From Ascarosepion bandense (taxonomy: Eukaryota; Mollusca; Cephalopoda; Sepiida; Sepiidae): 64,000 bases of DNA. The notes under the pieces are model-generated. The model was given only the letters and a program-made list of their open reading frames with translations. It was not told where the DNA came from and ran no database searches. Positions 1 through 10,207 of the stretch are shown piece after piece. The position numbers and the translations under genes were made by a program. The first letter of the stretch is position 1; each line of letters begins with the position of its first letter. The DNA lies in contig JBBBDQ010001186.1 in assembly GCA_037127315.1 (NCBI GenBank), positions 1,050,001 to 1,114,000 on the forward strand. The letters run 5' to 3'.

Positions 1-97
1 ACACACACACACACACACACACACACAACACACACACACACACACACACAGACACACACACACACACACACAGACACACACACAGACACACACACAC

Positions 98-186
<89 letters not shown>
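1..186. repeat. (AC)n microsatellite
   Basis: An almost uninterrupted AC dinucleotide tract, with a few CAGACA and CAACAC interruptions near the start. It runs off the left edge of the window. Confidence 0.98.
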
Positions 187-188
<2 letters not shown>

Positions 189-340
189 CACCGACAACAG
201 TATCATGATCAAGGTAACTGACTATGAGACAAAACAAAGGAAGACACGATTGCATGCCTTTACATTTCATGAAAGTAATATTGCAAAAGCATTTTCATCT
301 CGATTTTCAACATATCAGTTCCATTTTCCAGGTTAACGAT

Positions 341-840
341 CATTACGCGCTGGTGCTATGGTAGATATTAAGATTACATTTCACACACTATCCAGTGAGG
401 ATCAAACTCACTACTCTAGATGTGGTTATTTAGAAAGCTAACATTACACTGTTGCATAGTGAGGATCAAACTCACTCCTGTAAAGAGGAGTAGTTAATAA
501 TTTTAGTTTATATTGGCACCTAGTGAGGGTCGAACTTACTATTGTAGAAGCGGGTATTTAGGAAGAGAATATTACACAGTCGCAGTGAGGATCAAAGTCA
601 CTCCAGACGAAAGAAGTAGTTAATAATGTTAGATTACATTGACACCTAGTATGGATTGAATTCTTTACCATAGAAATGTTTATTAATAAAGATTAGATTA
701 TATGGCACATTGTCAGGATTAAACCCATTTCTCTAGAAAATGGTAATTAATAATGTTAGATTGCATTGGCACCTTGTAAGAATCAAACTCACCACTGTAG
801 ACATGGTTATTTAGAAAACTTAGATTACACTGGAACCTAG
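341..840. repeat. Tandem array of ~64-bp units, left part
   Basis: About eight diverged units of roughly 64 bp, each marked by a phrase like GTGAGGATCAAACTCAC, which is itself palindromic (AGTGA...TCACT). Units alternate between a version continuing AGTAGTTAATAATGTTAG and one continuing GGTTATTTAGAAA, so the higher-order period is about 128 bp. No coding content. The array resumes after an inserted element at 1624. Confidence 0.85.
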
Positions 841-1623
841 TGTAACGAGGAAGTTAGAAGCGTTTTTTCGCCTCAAAAGCCTTTGGTCAGGACTAAAATA
901 GTCATCTTAGTAACAGTAGTAGTAACGGGTCATTCGATCAGGGTTCTTCCACTCCAGAAAAGAAAGTAGTATGAATTACGTCACTGGGTCAAAAAGAGAT
1001 TAAATAGCCTGGTAACTATGGTTACAGTGAAAAGAAGGAAAAGACCAGAGAAATAAAGGGCCAATGAATATAAGCCCCTGTTTCTATACAAAAGGGAAGA
1101 AATAGTAGAAAATCCCAGAGTTGTTGGGCTACCGGCCAAGCGTAGACCTCTCTCCGGATATTCGTTCAAGACGCCGAAAGAACTTTCCATCAAGCTACCA
1201 GCCCTTCCTCAACATCCAGTGAATCACCACGTGCTGCCGTGAGAAGTAAAGATTGTTTTGTTAATCACTCTGACCAAACCCTAGCTGTGTATAGTTATAT
1301 ATATATTTATAGTCTTTAGCCGAGTTGAATGACATTTTTCCATTCCGCCTAAACTTCCTCCAAACATCTTTCTCGTTAGACTCACCTCTTATTTTCCAGT
1401 GAATATTGTGTAAAACTAGTACGAAGTTGAACCCGTTCTAGTGTCCGGTATATTATAGTTCTGTCACTGTATTCCTGTGTGTTTGCTGAATATTTTTGTA
1501 TGTTGTAATAAATTTCCTTTCCGTATCAAATTATCTTACGTTATAGTTTAATTCACCCGCTTCAACATTATTCCAACTAAAATTGTATTTTTATGTTTTG
1601 CTGACCCAAACGGGTTCGTAACA
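841..1623 (+). mobile_element. Solo-LTR-like insert (Gypsy-type ends)
   Basis: A 783-bp segment interrupts the 64-bp array. It begins TGTAACGAGG and ends TTCGTAACA, the TG...CA form common for Ty3/Gypsy LTRs. A TATA-rich stretch lies near 1297 and an AATAAA signal near 1508. No gag or pol is adjacent, so it reads as a solo LTR. The flanking duplication is poor (CTAG against CTCG). An unrelated unique insert is the alternative. Confidence 0.6.
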
Positions 1624-1810
1624 CTCGTAAGGATTAAACTAATTAGTGTAGAAAGGTGTAATTAATAATGTTAGATTACACTATCACATAGTGAGGATCA
1701 AACTCACTACTTTATAAAGAAGTGATTAATAATGTTAGATTACATTGGCACTTAGTGTGGATGCAACTCACTACAGTAGAAATGGCTGTTATATTTGACT
1801 TAGACTAATG
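1624..1810. repeat. Tandem array of ~64-bp units, right part
   Basis: Two to three further units of the array seen at 341-840, in the same orientation and with the same GAGGATCAAACTCACTAC core. They continue directly after the LTR-like insert, which shows that the array predates the insertion. Confidence 0.8.
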
Positions 1811-2550
1811 CCTCACTCTTGCAGAAATGACTTGCGGGATAAGCTTTTTCGTTACTACCTTATCTTGACATGAACCTGTAGGTATGTGAAATCGCTTACA
1901 TAATAGTTTAGGATCTGACATCAATGAAATGAAGTTAGAAAATATTTATCGCGTGTGAAATTTTAAATTTGCCGCACCGAACTTGCTGAAATTTAAAACT
2001 TTTACGAAATCAAATTCCCAGCTGACTTGCGAGAAGGAAAGAGTATTCGTGTAAAAAGACAGAACTCTTTTTTTTTCTTTCACATGACACTGCTTTTCAC
2101 ACTTTAACCTTTTCTTCTAAGAGGTCCAAATTCCATCGGTCATTTCAAATGCATTAATGCAAACTAAAGAGAAAAATGATCAAAATCAAAGAAGCTCAAA
2201 GCAATGCCTAAAGTTTAATAAAACAAACTCCACAGCGATTTACATATGAAGTCATTGTTTAGAACAAGTATGAAACTTCGGAACAGGTCAGGAACTCAAA
2301 GTGGAACTACTTAAGGGAAGCAATTATAACAAAATCAAAAGAAATCACCCCCAAGAGAAGAAAGACAAGAAAAAAAATATAGACAACAGGTAAAATTCTC
2401 GATATTTTGAAAGGGATGATATCAAGAAATAGCACATGATATATGATGTTAAACAAAACATCAGAAATAAATGCAAGCAAGTAAAAGAAGAATTGCTCTG
2501 CGAGAAATGTGTAGAAATAAAAAAGATTCAGAACGTAGACGAAGCCAATC
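1811..2550. other. Unassigned AT-rich sequence
   Basis: No open frame, tandem structure or recognisable repeat of the window is seen here. A short poly-T (about 2066) is the only notable feature. Confidence 0.5.
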
Positions 2551-2852
2551 AGTTAAGTATCATACGTGAGATACGTTTGGGCGATCATGTCTCTTTCGAG
2601 ACATGACTGACTGGGTAGAAGATTATACCGCAGTAGGTTGCCATTACATTCTGCAGTAGACTGGTTGCCAGCCAACGCTATAGAACCAAATCTGTCCTAT
2701 TATTTAATCCATAACTAGAGGGAAGAGACGGATTAATACCTTTCCTAAGGGTATTTGTTCGTAAGTGAATGCAAAGCTTTCAACTGGAATTCGAACTCAG
2801 CTCCCAGATTTGTCGTTCCGAGTCGATATCCACTGCACCACAAAGCACATAC
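2551..2852 (-). mobile_element. tRNA-derived SINE, family S1
   Basis: Full-length but diverged minus-strand copy of the commonest SINE of the window. On the minus strand it starts with a tRNA-like head holding an A box (form TGGTGCAGTGG) and a B box (GAGTTCGAATTCC). A body follows with a conserved hairpin CATGTCTC-TTTC-GAGACATG, then a tail in (CTGA)n. The head carries a pol III promoter; mobilisation presumably depends on a partner LINE. Confidence 0.9.
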
Positions 2853-3085
2853 ATGCTTAAAAAAAGTAAAAAAAAGAATTAAAACTGAAAACTAGCTGTT
2901 TGGCAGGGTAAACCGAATCTAAAATGGGGACACCCAACCCTTTGTGTTGGGAAAAAGAAAGGACACCATAGAGATTGAAAGAATAGATAAAAAAAACTCT
3001 TTTTAGTAGAAGAGAGAAACCTATAATTTATAAAATTATAAAAGCATCCGTAATATTAAAAAAATCTAAATTTAGATCAACATGA
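2853..3085. other. Unassigned A-rich sequence
   Basis: Short A-rich stretch between the SINE and the decayed LINE. Nothing recognised. Confidence 0.4.
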
Positions 3086-3174
3086 GCCAAGATGAAGAGC
3101 AACAAAGCAGCCGGACAAGATGCGATTGTAATAGAAATGCTAACAGCTGGCGACGATTTTGGAAAGAATAAGAT

Positions 3175-3245
3175 TCTTCTTCTATGTGACGTGTTCCTTC
3201 AAAATGCTGAAGATCATGGCTCTCCACAATTTCCTCTCCTGTGTT
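3175..3245 (-). mobile_element. Inverted RTE LINE 3'-end fragment
   Basis: The plus strand here reads like the 3' terminus of the RTE element at 37675-37735 (ATTCTTCTTCTATGTG, then ATCATGGCTCTCCAC). It is therefore a minus-strand 3' end lying inside a plus-strand copy of the same family. A similar scrap occurs near 55495. Confidence 0.55.
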
Positions 3246-3459
3246 ACACTTAATAATTTACTGAATTAAAAATTGAAATATATGACAGCGGGGAAATACC
3301 GGAAGACATCAGCAGCTCAATCTTCATAGCGATGTCAGAGAAGTCAGATGCAACTGAATGTGAAGTCTATTGAACACTCATCTTGATGAGCCATATAACA
3401 ATCCTAATAATTAGGATTTTAATTCATAAAATTTTAAGCAGACTGTTTTTTATTTCACT

Positions 3460-3775
3460 AACATACGTCTATTGAACAGGTGAAGAGGCTCATCCCTTGT
3501 TTCCTGTTTAGGATGCGGTTTCCGGTTTTCTTTTTTCCAATCTTCTCACTCTTTTTTTTTCAATTGGAGTAGATAGACTAAACTATCGCCCGGTTCACAC
3601 TCCACCCACGTCTATTGAACAGGTGAAGAGGCTCATCCCTTGTTTCCTGTTTAGGATGCGGTTTCCGGCTTTCTCTTTTCCAGTCTTTTTTTACTCTTAC
3701 GTAGCCCCCTGTGCATCAGTGGCGTTATCGCCTTGCTTGGGGTGATATGATTTTTAAAAAATCACCTTTTACAAG
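3460..3775 (+). mobile_element. Half-LINE element with two head units
   Basis: A short non-coding element. A partial head unit (CGTCTATTGAACAGGTGAAG...) is followed by a full second head (TCAATTGGAGTAGATAGACT...), then the 3' tail of the jockey-like LINE (CATCAGTGGCGTTATCGCC, TTGCTTGGGGTGATATGATT, poly-A). The head matches the presumed 5' end of the LINE copy at 24.2-26.5 kb, so this looks like a LINE with its coding part removed. Sister copies are at 33128 and 18893. Confidence 0.75.
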
Positions 3776-4441
3776 GCACAAGAGCTATTCAAAATAGAAG
3801 GTTACTGAAGGAGGCTGTTGTACGAGTAGTAAAGTAAGGGCTGAAATTTATGCGATGTTGGAAAGATAATTGTTAATACTTAAAAAAGAAAAATGGTCAA
3901 GAAAGCATACTCTTGGGAGCTGGTGTCACAAAATAGTGGTTCGTGGAAATAAACTGAACTTTTTCCTAATGAAATACGAAGGTAATTAGAGTGGTTGCCT
4001 TAGTGTGACACCACGTGACAGATTTTAGCTGCGAGGGCTGCTGTTGGTGGAACTAAGGAATATAGCTAATCTAGAATAAGAATTAGATTAGAAATCGTGA
4101 AAGAACAGCGTGGTTTTGTTGAAGACACTGAAAGAAGAAATGCTATTATTTGTATGATCAGTTATTAGCATGAACAAAACAAATGCGGAAAGTTCTGTAC
4201 TTTGTTAGACGAATTACGAAAAAAAGGCATTTGATCGAGTAAGGTCTGGGGAGTTCCTCGAAATGATAATCCGTAATCTGTACTGGAAACCAGCAGCCTG
4301 TCTAAGGATAGAGAACAGGTTTAGTGAATAAACGTAAATAGAAAGAAGAGTACAGGTGTGCGTTTTGACATTTTGTTTAACTTCTGCAAAGAGATGATTT
4401 TACAAGGACTAAAATATCTACCAGGTTTGATTAACGAAAGG

Positions 4442-4615
4442 GTGTATTTTGAACAACATACGTTATTTTGAACAACATACGCTATTTTGAACAACATACG
4501 CTATTGTGAACAACATACGCTATTGTGAACAACATACGCTATTTTGAACAACATACGCTATTTTGAACAACATACGCTATTTTGAACAACATACGCTATT
4601 TTGAACAACATACGC
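4442..4615. repeat. 19-bp minisatellite inside LINE reverse-transcriptase sequence
   Basis: Nine near-identical copies of a 19-bp unit (GCTATTTTGAACAACATAC), one or two with G for T. The last runs straight into ACAGATGACACAATG. In the LINE frame the unit encodes the LNNIRY segment immediately before the catalytic YADD box, so the array is a local amplification of RT coding sequence. Confidence 0.92.
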
Positions 4616-4804
4616 TACACAGATGACACAATGTTGGTGGGAGAAAGGAAAGCAAAAGGATCATTAAACAAGGTTGTCGAAGATGACAAGTAAAAAGTAC
4701 TAACAATTAAGTGTAAATGTATAGAATATATGGTTCTCAACAAAGGTTGAGAGTTATGTGTCTGTTATATTTCACTGCTGGGGAGAACAATCATCTTAAC
4801 GGAT

Positions 4805-5380
4805 AACGACAAACACGGAACACGTATATATAAAAATATAAACATATTTTTATTCTTCGTCGGTGACGGTTATTTGGAGTCATAGGGAATCACGCTCATG
4901 CGAGGAAGTTGTCGGGACTCGTCTTCTCTTCTCGTTTCTCTGCGTTCTCTCAATCTTCTACCGGTGTTCTCTCGGCTAAGAAAAAAACACATCCCGATCT
5001 TATATAAACTGAAATTTTTACGTATTTTTGGCTTCACGAGTTTTTGCTTAATTCTCTCATCTATGGCTAGGCACATCTGTCAAACATTTTTACTGACTAT
5101 TGCCTTTGAAGCCGGTTGCTTTTGATGTAATCGCACTTCTGTCGTTCCTATTTATATATTCTGCCTTCGACGTCGACCACACTTCTGTCGATCCTGCTTT
5201 AGAGTTGTATTTAATTTCCGAGATGAGTAATTTTCAATAATCTTGGAACTATTTCGAACTTTTGTTGTGTCTATTATAACACCTATATCAACCAAGATGA
5301 GAACAAAAGTTTGAAATAATTTCTTCTTTTGATGTCAGTCATATTTCTGTCGGGTCACAGAAATATATTACATATCGAGG
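4805..5380. other. Unidentified ~575-bp insert in LINE remnant
   Basis: Separates two segments of the RTE reverse transcriptase that are adjacent in the better copy. It contains repeated CTTCTGTCG phrases (about 5130, 5180) and ends near a GTCGGGTCACAG. The short open frames here show no known domain. It could be a solo LTR or a DNA-element relic; terminal repeats are not clear. Confidence 0.4.
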
Positions 5381-5599
5381 AGGATACATAATCATATAAG
5401 ATCAAATGAATGTAGAATAAGTAGTAACGGACGTCTAAAAATGTGAAACATAAATCTGAAGGTGTATAATAATGGCAAAGATGTCTTTCCGAAACTGAGC
5501 AAAGTATTAAGGAATCGAAAAATCCCTTTAGAAAAAAGAAAGAGTTCTGAACTGTTATGCAATATCTAATCTCCTATATAGCAGTGAATGTTGAACAAT

Positions 5600-5835
5600 T
5601 TCCTCACATATTAAGAAGAGTCGGAGTTCCGTTCAAATTCGAGTTTGTTGGTTTTAGAGTAACTCAGACGAGACTCTGTCTACGGACAGAGGCTCGCCGG
5701 GGAAAAAACCAAACACCTGAGCTCGCCTATGCGGGGTCTGGGGAATGTTTGCCTTAGTGTACGCGCTCAGAAACCCCACGTTAAAAAGTAATCTCGTGTC
5801 GAATCCCACCTTTGTGTGGAGGACTTGAGTAACTA
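5600..5835. other. Unidentified GC-richer insert in LINE remnant
   Basis: About 230 bp with higher GC content than its surroundings, between two parts of the RTE LINE C-terminal region. It carries a short inverted motif (GACTCTGTC / GACAGAGGC). No other copy seen in the window. Confidence 0.35.
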
Positions 5836-6115
5836 CTCAGATTAAGAAGAAACTTGAAACGACAGAGATGGGATTCTACCGATGAATGTTAAGAAAACTG
5901 TGAACAGATGATGGGAGAAAGAATATTTTAAGGAAAATACAAAGAATCTGCGACTAACAATAAAAAAATCATGCTTGGAAACCGATTCCTATTTTGAAAG
6001 GAAGAAGCTGTTTCAATGAAACTTACATCTCTCCAGTGGGATATGAAGAAAATGAAGGTAGTTCTATGCAATGTGCAGGGCATGAAGGATCTTAACCGTG
6101 GAGATTAGAACTGTT

Positions 6116-7099
6116 GTAACTAAGGAATGTAATTCGAGCATTTTCTATGTAAATAGTGATAAGGGCAGTGAAAAGATTGCAACTGTTCATTTTGGGGGAA
6201 GTGGTTGTAGGGTGGAAAGCTTTTGAACTCTATTGAGACTGGAGAAGGGAGACTAGGCATATATGGTAGCTGTACTCCTTTTTCGGCCTTGTAAAGGTAG
6301 AGAGGATAGCAAATAAAATCGGATATTTGTTAGAGCGGTACAGGGAAACAACCATTTTGTCGGCATCTTTAGCGATAGATCGTAGTACGAGTTCTACTTA
6401 AGATCTAGGAGTGGGGAGCTTAAGCTATAATAAGCAGGCTTCATGTTTTTCCACGTGTCGGGGAAATATCTTCTTTTCACGGCGTTCTCTCAAAATCTTC
6501 CTTTCTCTATACTTGAGTGTCACTCTGATTAGCCGCTAAGAATCACATAAACGATCAACCACGGTGTATATCATTTACGGAAGTGGTTAACCCAATACCA
6601 GTATTTAATTGTTTACCTGAACTGTCATTACTGTCAAGGAAGATAAAATAAATGCTCTGACTGCAATGATCCACACTGCGGTGAAACTTACAGTAAAAAA
6701 CTTGGTCTTGAGATATCTGATTGATCTCTGGTCGACATTAAAAAAACAAAAAAGAAGATGAGCTTCAAAATTGGGATTGAATAGATCTTCTTGCACATGT
6801 TACTCCTACAAATGAGACGTTGAACCAACCAAGACTCGTGGTACTAAGAGATATTGCTGGAGCACATTGAGTTAGCGGTAATGATGTCGTTGCCTCGAAA
6901 TCATATAATCATTTGAGAGAGGGTGGCTTTCTTGGAATTGCCACTGAGGTTGTTGTTGCATGAATTTACACATAAAGATCTTTTTTTTTTTTTGCATACT
7001 ATCTTCATCGTTCCAATATTTTATTTTTGTGTGATTTATTTTTCAAAGCACTTTTTATTTCATTCTATTTGATTTCAGTTTATCCAACAAAATAGACGC
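6116..7099. other. Unassigned sequence
   Basis: No element or open frame recognised. Poly-T tract near 6981. The sequence becomes markedly AT-rich after about 6960. Confidence 0.45.
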
Positions 7100-7262
7100 G
7101 ATTATGACGATGTTTCATTCTTAAATATATATTTTTAATATATGCAGATATGTTTTTACAAAGAGCAAAATCAAAATCTTTTTTTTATAATTGAAAATAT
7201 GCCGATTCCGTTTAATTCATTGATAAAAACAGTATAAATTTCATTTTATTTTTCATTAATAC
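7100..7262 (+). repeat. Direct repeat DR-1, left copy
   Basis: About 160 bp, from GATGTTTCATTCTTAA through TTTTTCATTAATACT. It is repeated at 7976-8137 with few differences. The pair brackets about 710 bp, an LTR-like layout, but there are no TG/CA ends and no coding sequence between. Confidence 0.8.
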
Positions 7263-7975
7263 TGTGGTGATACCGAGCAAAAGCGAGGGACCGGATGTTT
7301 GCTCTATAACGAACAAAAAGCAAATGGCCAAAACTCGACGGTGCGCATCCGGGTTCGCGCAGATGTTCCGGCTGAAAAATAAAAATTAATCAAATATTAA
7401 ATTTCCATTTCACAAGCCTACGCGAATTTTATTTATCAGCCAATGGGAAGCCCAAAACCAAATACAAGTGTGAAATCTCAAACGAGTTGCTGTGTTTCAA
7501 AAAGCAGATATAAAAAGCAGATACAGACAGACCGACGGAGACAGACAAGCGTGATTAGTATCTCCCTTTACCAAGTCAAGCGGCTACTACGTTCGCCTCC
7601 CTTCACCTCTCCTTACCTTCTTCCCTGTATCAAAAGTACTTACTGAGCTAAGGAGCGACTACATCAAAGACAGTCCTCTCTTACACGCTCCCCACATTCC
7701 TAAGCATTGATTCTCTTTCAGCATTTTATTTGCCAAGAACATTTGGACCTATATTCAAGTATTACTTTAATTGTAAAAACATCGATTGATATGTGTATAT
7801 ATAAAAATGTTATTTTCAACTCAATTTGATTTTCTTGATTTTATAATCATTTTATGACTTATAGTGGGCTATCTACCACAAGGCCAAATTCTGTTAACCT
7901 GCAACAGTATACAATTACCCTTCACCAGAACGGACTCCTACTACAACTAGAAAAAGAAGAGATAAGATACCCACT
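7263..7975. other. Sequence between the DR-1 copies
   Basis: Begins with a GC-richer part (7265-7340, ACCGAGCAAAAGCGAGGGAC). A 67-codon frame (7443-7646) shows no recognisable domain. Origin unknown. Confidence 0.4.
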
Positions 7976-8137
7976 ATAGATGTTTCATTCTTAAGTATAT
8001 ATTTTGAATATATGCAGATATGTTTTTATAAAGAGCAAAATCAAAATCTTTTTTTTTTATAATTGAAAATATGCCGATACCGTTTAATTCATTGATGAAA
8101 ACGGGATAATTTTTATTTTATTTTTCATTAATACTTC
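7976..8137 (+). repeat. Direct repeat DR-1, right copy
   Basis: Second copy of the 7100-7262 sequence, same orientation, roughly 92-95% identical by eye, with poly-T length variation. Confidence 0.8.
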
Positions 8138-8822
8138 AATGAATACGTTTTCTTCTATTACAAGGGGAAAAACATGCGCATAAATCCGCCGAAGCTGATA
8201 AACTCACGGAGGTTATGCTGGAGCTTTTAAAGAACTTCACCCACTCCTTTGACATTTGTTTGTAAGCGAAAAGGGCTGGTTTAAAAGAAAGTGTATTGTT
8301 TGTGTGCCGACCGCTACTCCTCCCCTGATCAGTTATGCTTTTTGCTTCTGAAAAAACAACAACAACAATAAAAAAAAAGAAAAAAACGAACTACTAACAC
8401 TGGTTAGAAATAACTCCGATTAAGATAAATCAAAGAGGCGAGGTGGGCAAGTAGAGGTGGGGGCTGTAAACAATCCTGCGGTTGGTTCTTTCTTCTGTTT
8501 TCTTTTAGTTTCATCCTTTAAAAAGATTGGGTGTGGCACGACTGTGGTAGACGTGTTGGGTGGTAAAAACGAGAAAGTGACAACAAGAAAAGGAAGAAGG
8601 GAAAGCGAAAAAGAAAAAGAGGAAAAAGAGAGACAAAAAAAAACCCCCAGAGTCCAAGGTGTGAAATATATGCCAAAAGCTACCGAAAATTTATTGACTT
8701 CTACAAGTTGAATACCGCTTTTAACTACCTGCGACTATATTTAAAATAATCGAATGTTGTTACAGTCACTTGGTTTCCTTTTCAGCCAATTATCTATTTT
8801 TCTGTTTAGCTGTTTCTGTCTA
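8138..8822. other. Unassigned, with purine-rich stretch
   Basis: No element recognised. The 8570-8645 stretch is strongly A/G-rich, so the open frame through it (Lys/Glu/Arg-rich) reflects composition and not a gene. Confidence 0.45.
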
Positions 8823-8824
8823 TA

Positions 8825-9284
8825 CAGGTATTCCTCGGGTTACACAGACATACCTCGGGTTACGTCGCTTCGAGTTAAGTCGTTCTCGATTATACGACGT
8901 TTGTCAAAAAATATGTGGAAAAATAAAAATCAAGTTTAAGTCATTTTAAGTTATTTTTTTATAATGTCTTAGAGCAAACTACATTCACAAATAAAGAGTC
9001 CGTGATGTACTCTAAAGATGGCCAAATTGTAAACATATCTCTACGTTCATAATTTAGATTACTTTTTTTTTTATTTCTGTACTAATTTTAAAAGTAAAAT
9101 TTGTTTGTTTACAAGCTTAGATTCTTATTGACCAGATATTATAAAAATGAATTTATAAATAAAATAGAGAACTGGGAATGGTTATTTATGGTTTAGCCTA
9201 GTGACAAGTAAATTCGATTTAAGTCGTTTTTCGATATGTCGCCTCTCCTGGAACAAATTACCGACTTAAGGTGAGGCATACCTG
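8825..9284. mobile_element. pogo/Tigger-like MITE with TA duplication
   Basis: A 460-bp non-coding element flanked by TA on both sides. The left end is CAGGTATTCCTCGGGTTAC; the right end, reverse complemented, is CAGGTATGCCTCACCTTAAG. Sub-terminal GTCG-rich runs (GTTACGTCGCTTCG...) follow. These ends closely resemble Tigger/pogo termini (CAGGCATACCTCG type). There is no transposase frame, so it is a deletion derivative. Confidence 0.85.
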
Positions 9285-9400
9285 TATCAACCTTCAGATT
9301 CATAAGCTTCAAATTAAAAAAAAGCATAACGAAAAAATGATTTCTAAAAATAAGATAAATTAAAATATTTAAAAAATATTTTTACAGTTTTCAAGACTCT
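9285..9400. other. AT-rich spacer
   Basis: Poly-A and AT-rich sequence between the MITE and the microsatellite. Confidence 0.4.
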
Positions 9401-9467
9401 ATAGTATCTATCTATCTAGCTAGCTATCTAGCTATCTCAGTCTGTTATATCTATCTCAGTTTGTTCA

Positions 9468-9515
<48 letters not shown>

Positions 9516-9527
9516 CCAGTCTGTTCA

Positions 9528-9591
<64 letters not shown>

Positions 9592-9612
9592 AAAGTCTTT
9601 ACTCACTCTGTC

Positions 9613-9653
<41 letters not shown>

Positions 9654-9656
9654 GTC

Positions 9657-9745
<89 letters not shown>
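9401..9745. repeat. Compound microsatellite (TATC)n-(TGTC)n-(TC)n
   Basis: Three linked pure tracts: TATC/ATCT to about 9592, TGTC from about 9611 to 9697, and TC from about 9698 to 9744. The 126-codon frame across it is an artefact of the repeats. Confidence 0.98.
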
Positions 9746-9746
<1 letters not shown>

Positions 9747-10207
9747 AGGACTGCTATTTTTTTTCCAAAGAAGCCTACAATGTAAATCTCTTCCCTGAAG
9801 GATCCAATATAGATATTTTCAAATCAAGGGTCAATTTTTAATATCTATCCTCTTACCTATATAAACTTCACTTCCAGCCACCTCGTATTTCACTGATATC
9901 ACAGTACATTCATTAAATTAATAATTTTCATTTATAGTTATTAGATTTTATTTTGTAAAATTTACGTGGCTTTCGTTGCTTGTATAAAATATCTTATTTA
10001 TTTTATAAATCAAGTTGTAATTGCTTTTCTGTTAATCGCTCCCGTTCACTGTGTCTGTTTACTAATCATTTTAATCGATATCTCTATCCGTACACAATTA
10101 TCGATCATTTGATTCTTTTAAGTTTCTCTATTTTTGTTTTTACATAATACAGTTCATTCACATCTCTGAGTCTATTTACGCCGTATAACCTTTCTGTTGT
10201 TCAGGAA
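9746..10207. other. Unassigned AT-rich sequence
   Basis: No element or open frame recognised. Confidence 0.4.

Larger units (their letters stand above)
3086..6115 (+). pseudogene. Decayed RTE-type LINE reverse transcriptase, multiply interrupted
   Basis: Translated fragments in shifting frames match, in order, the better copy at 37.7-39.5 kb. Near 3090 there is a KMKSNKAAGQDAIVIEML segment (template-binding region). Near 3290 follows SGEIPEDISSSIFIA, near 4085-4330 RGFVEDTERRNAI, KKAFDRVRSGEFLEM and IIRNLYWKPAACLRI, and at about 4600 NNIR-Y-DDTMLVG, the catalytic YADD region, altered. Near 4720 come EYMVLNKG-like remains, near 5470-5560 the FRKLSKVLRN region, and near 5850-6100 the C-terminal part. 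Stops and frameshifts are everywhere. Inserts at about 3175, 3460, 4805 and 5600 split it. Dead element. Confidence 0.75.

Noticed and set aside
7100..8137. LTR retrotransposon flanked by DR-1 repeats
   Set aside because: Repeats have no TG/CA ends, no primer-binding site or polypurine tract is visible, and there is no coding sequence between.
8457..8711. Lys/Glu/Arg-rich 84-codon frame
   Set aside because: Product of an A/G-rich stretch.
9461..9841. 126-codon open frame (Ile/Tyr/Leu/Ser repeats)
   Set aside because: Direct translation of the TATC/TGTC/TC microsatellite; no non-repetitive coding content.
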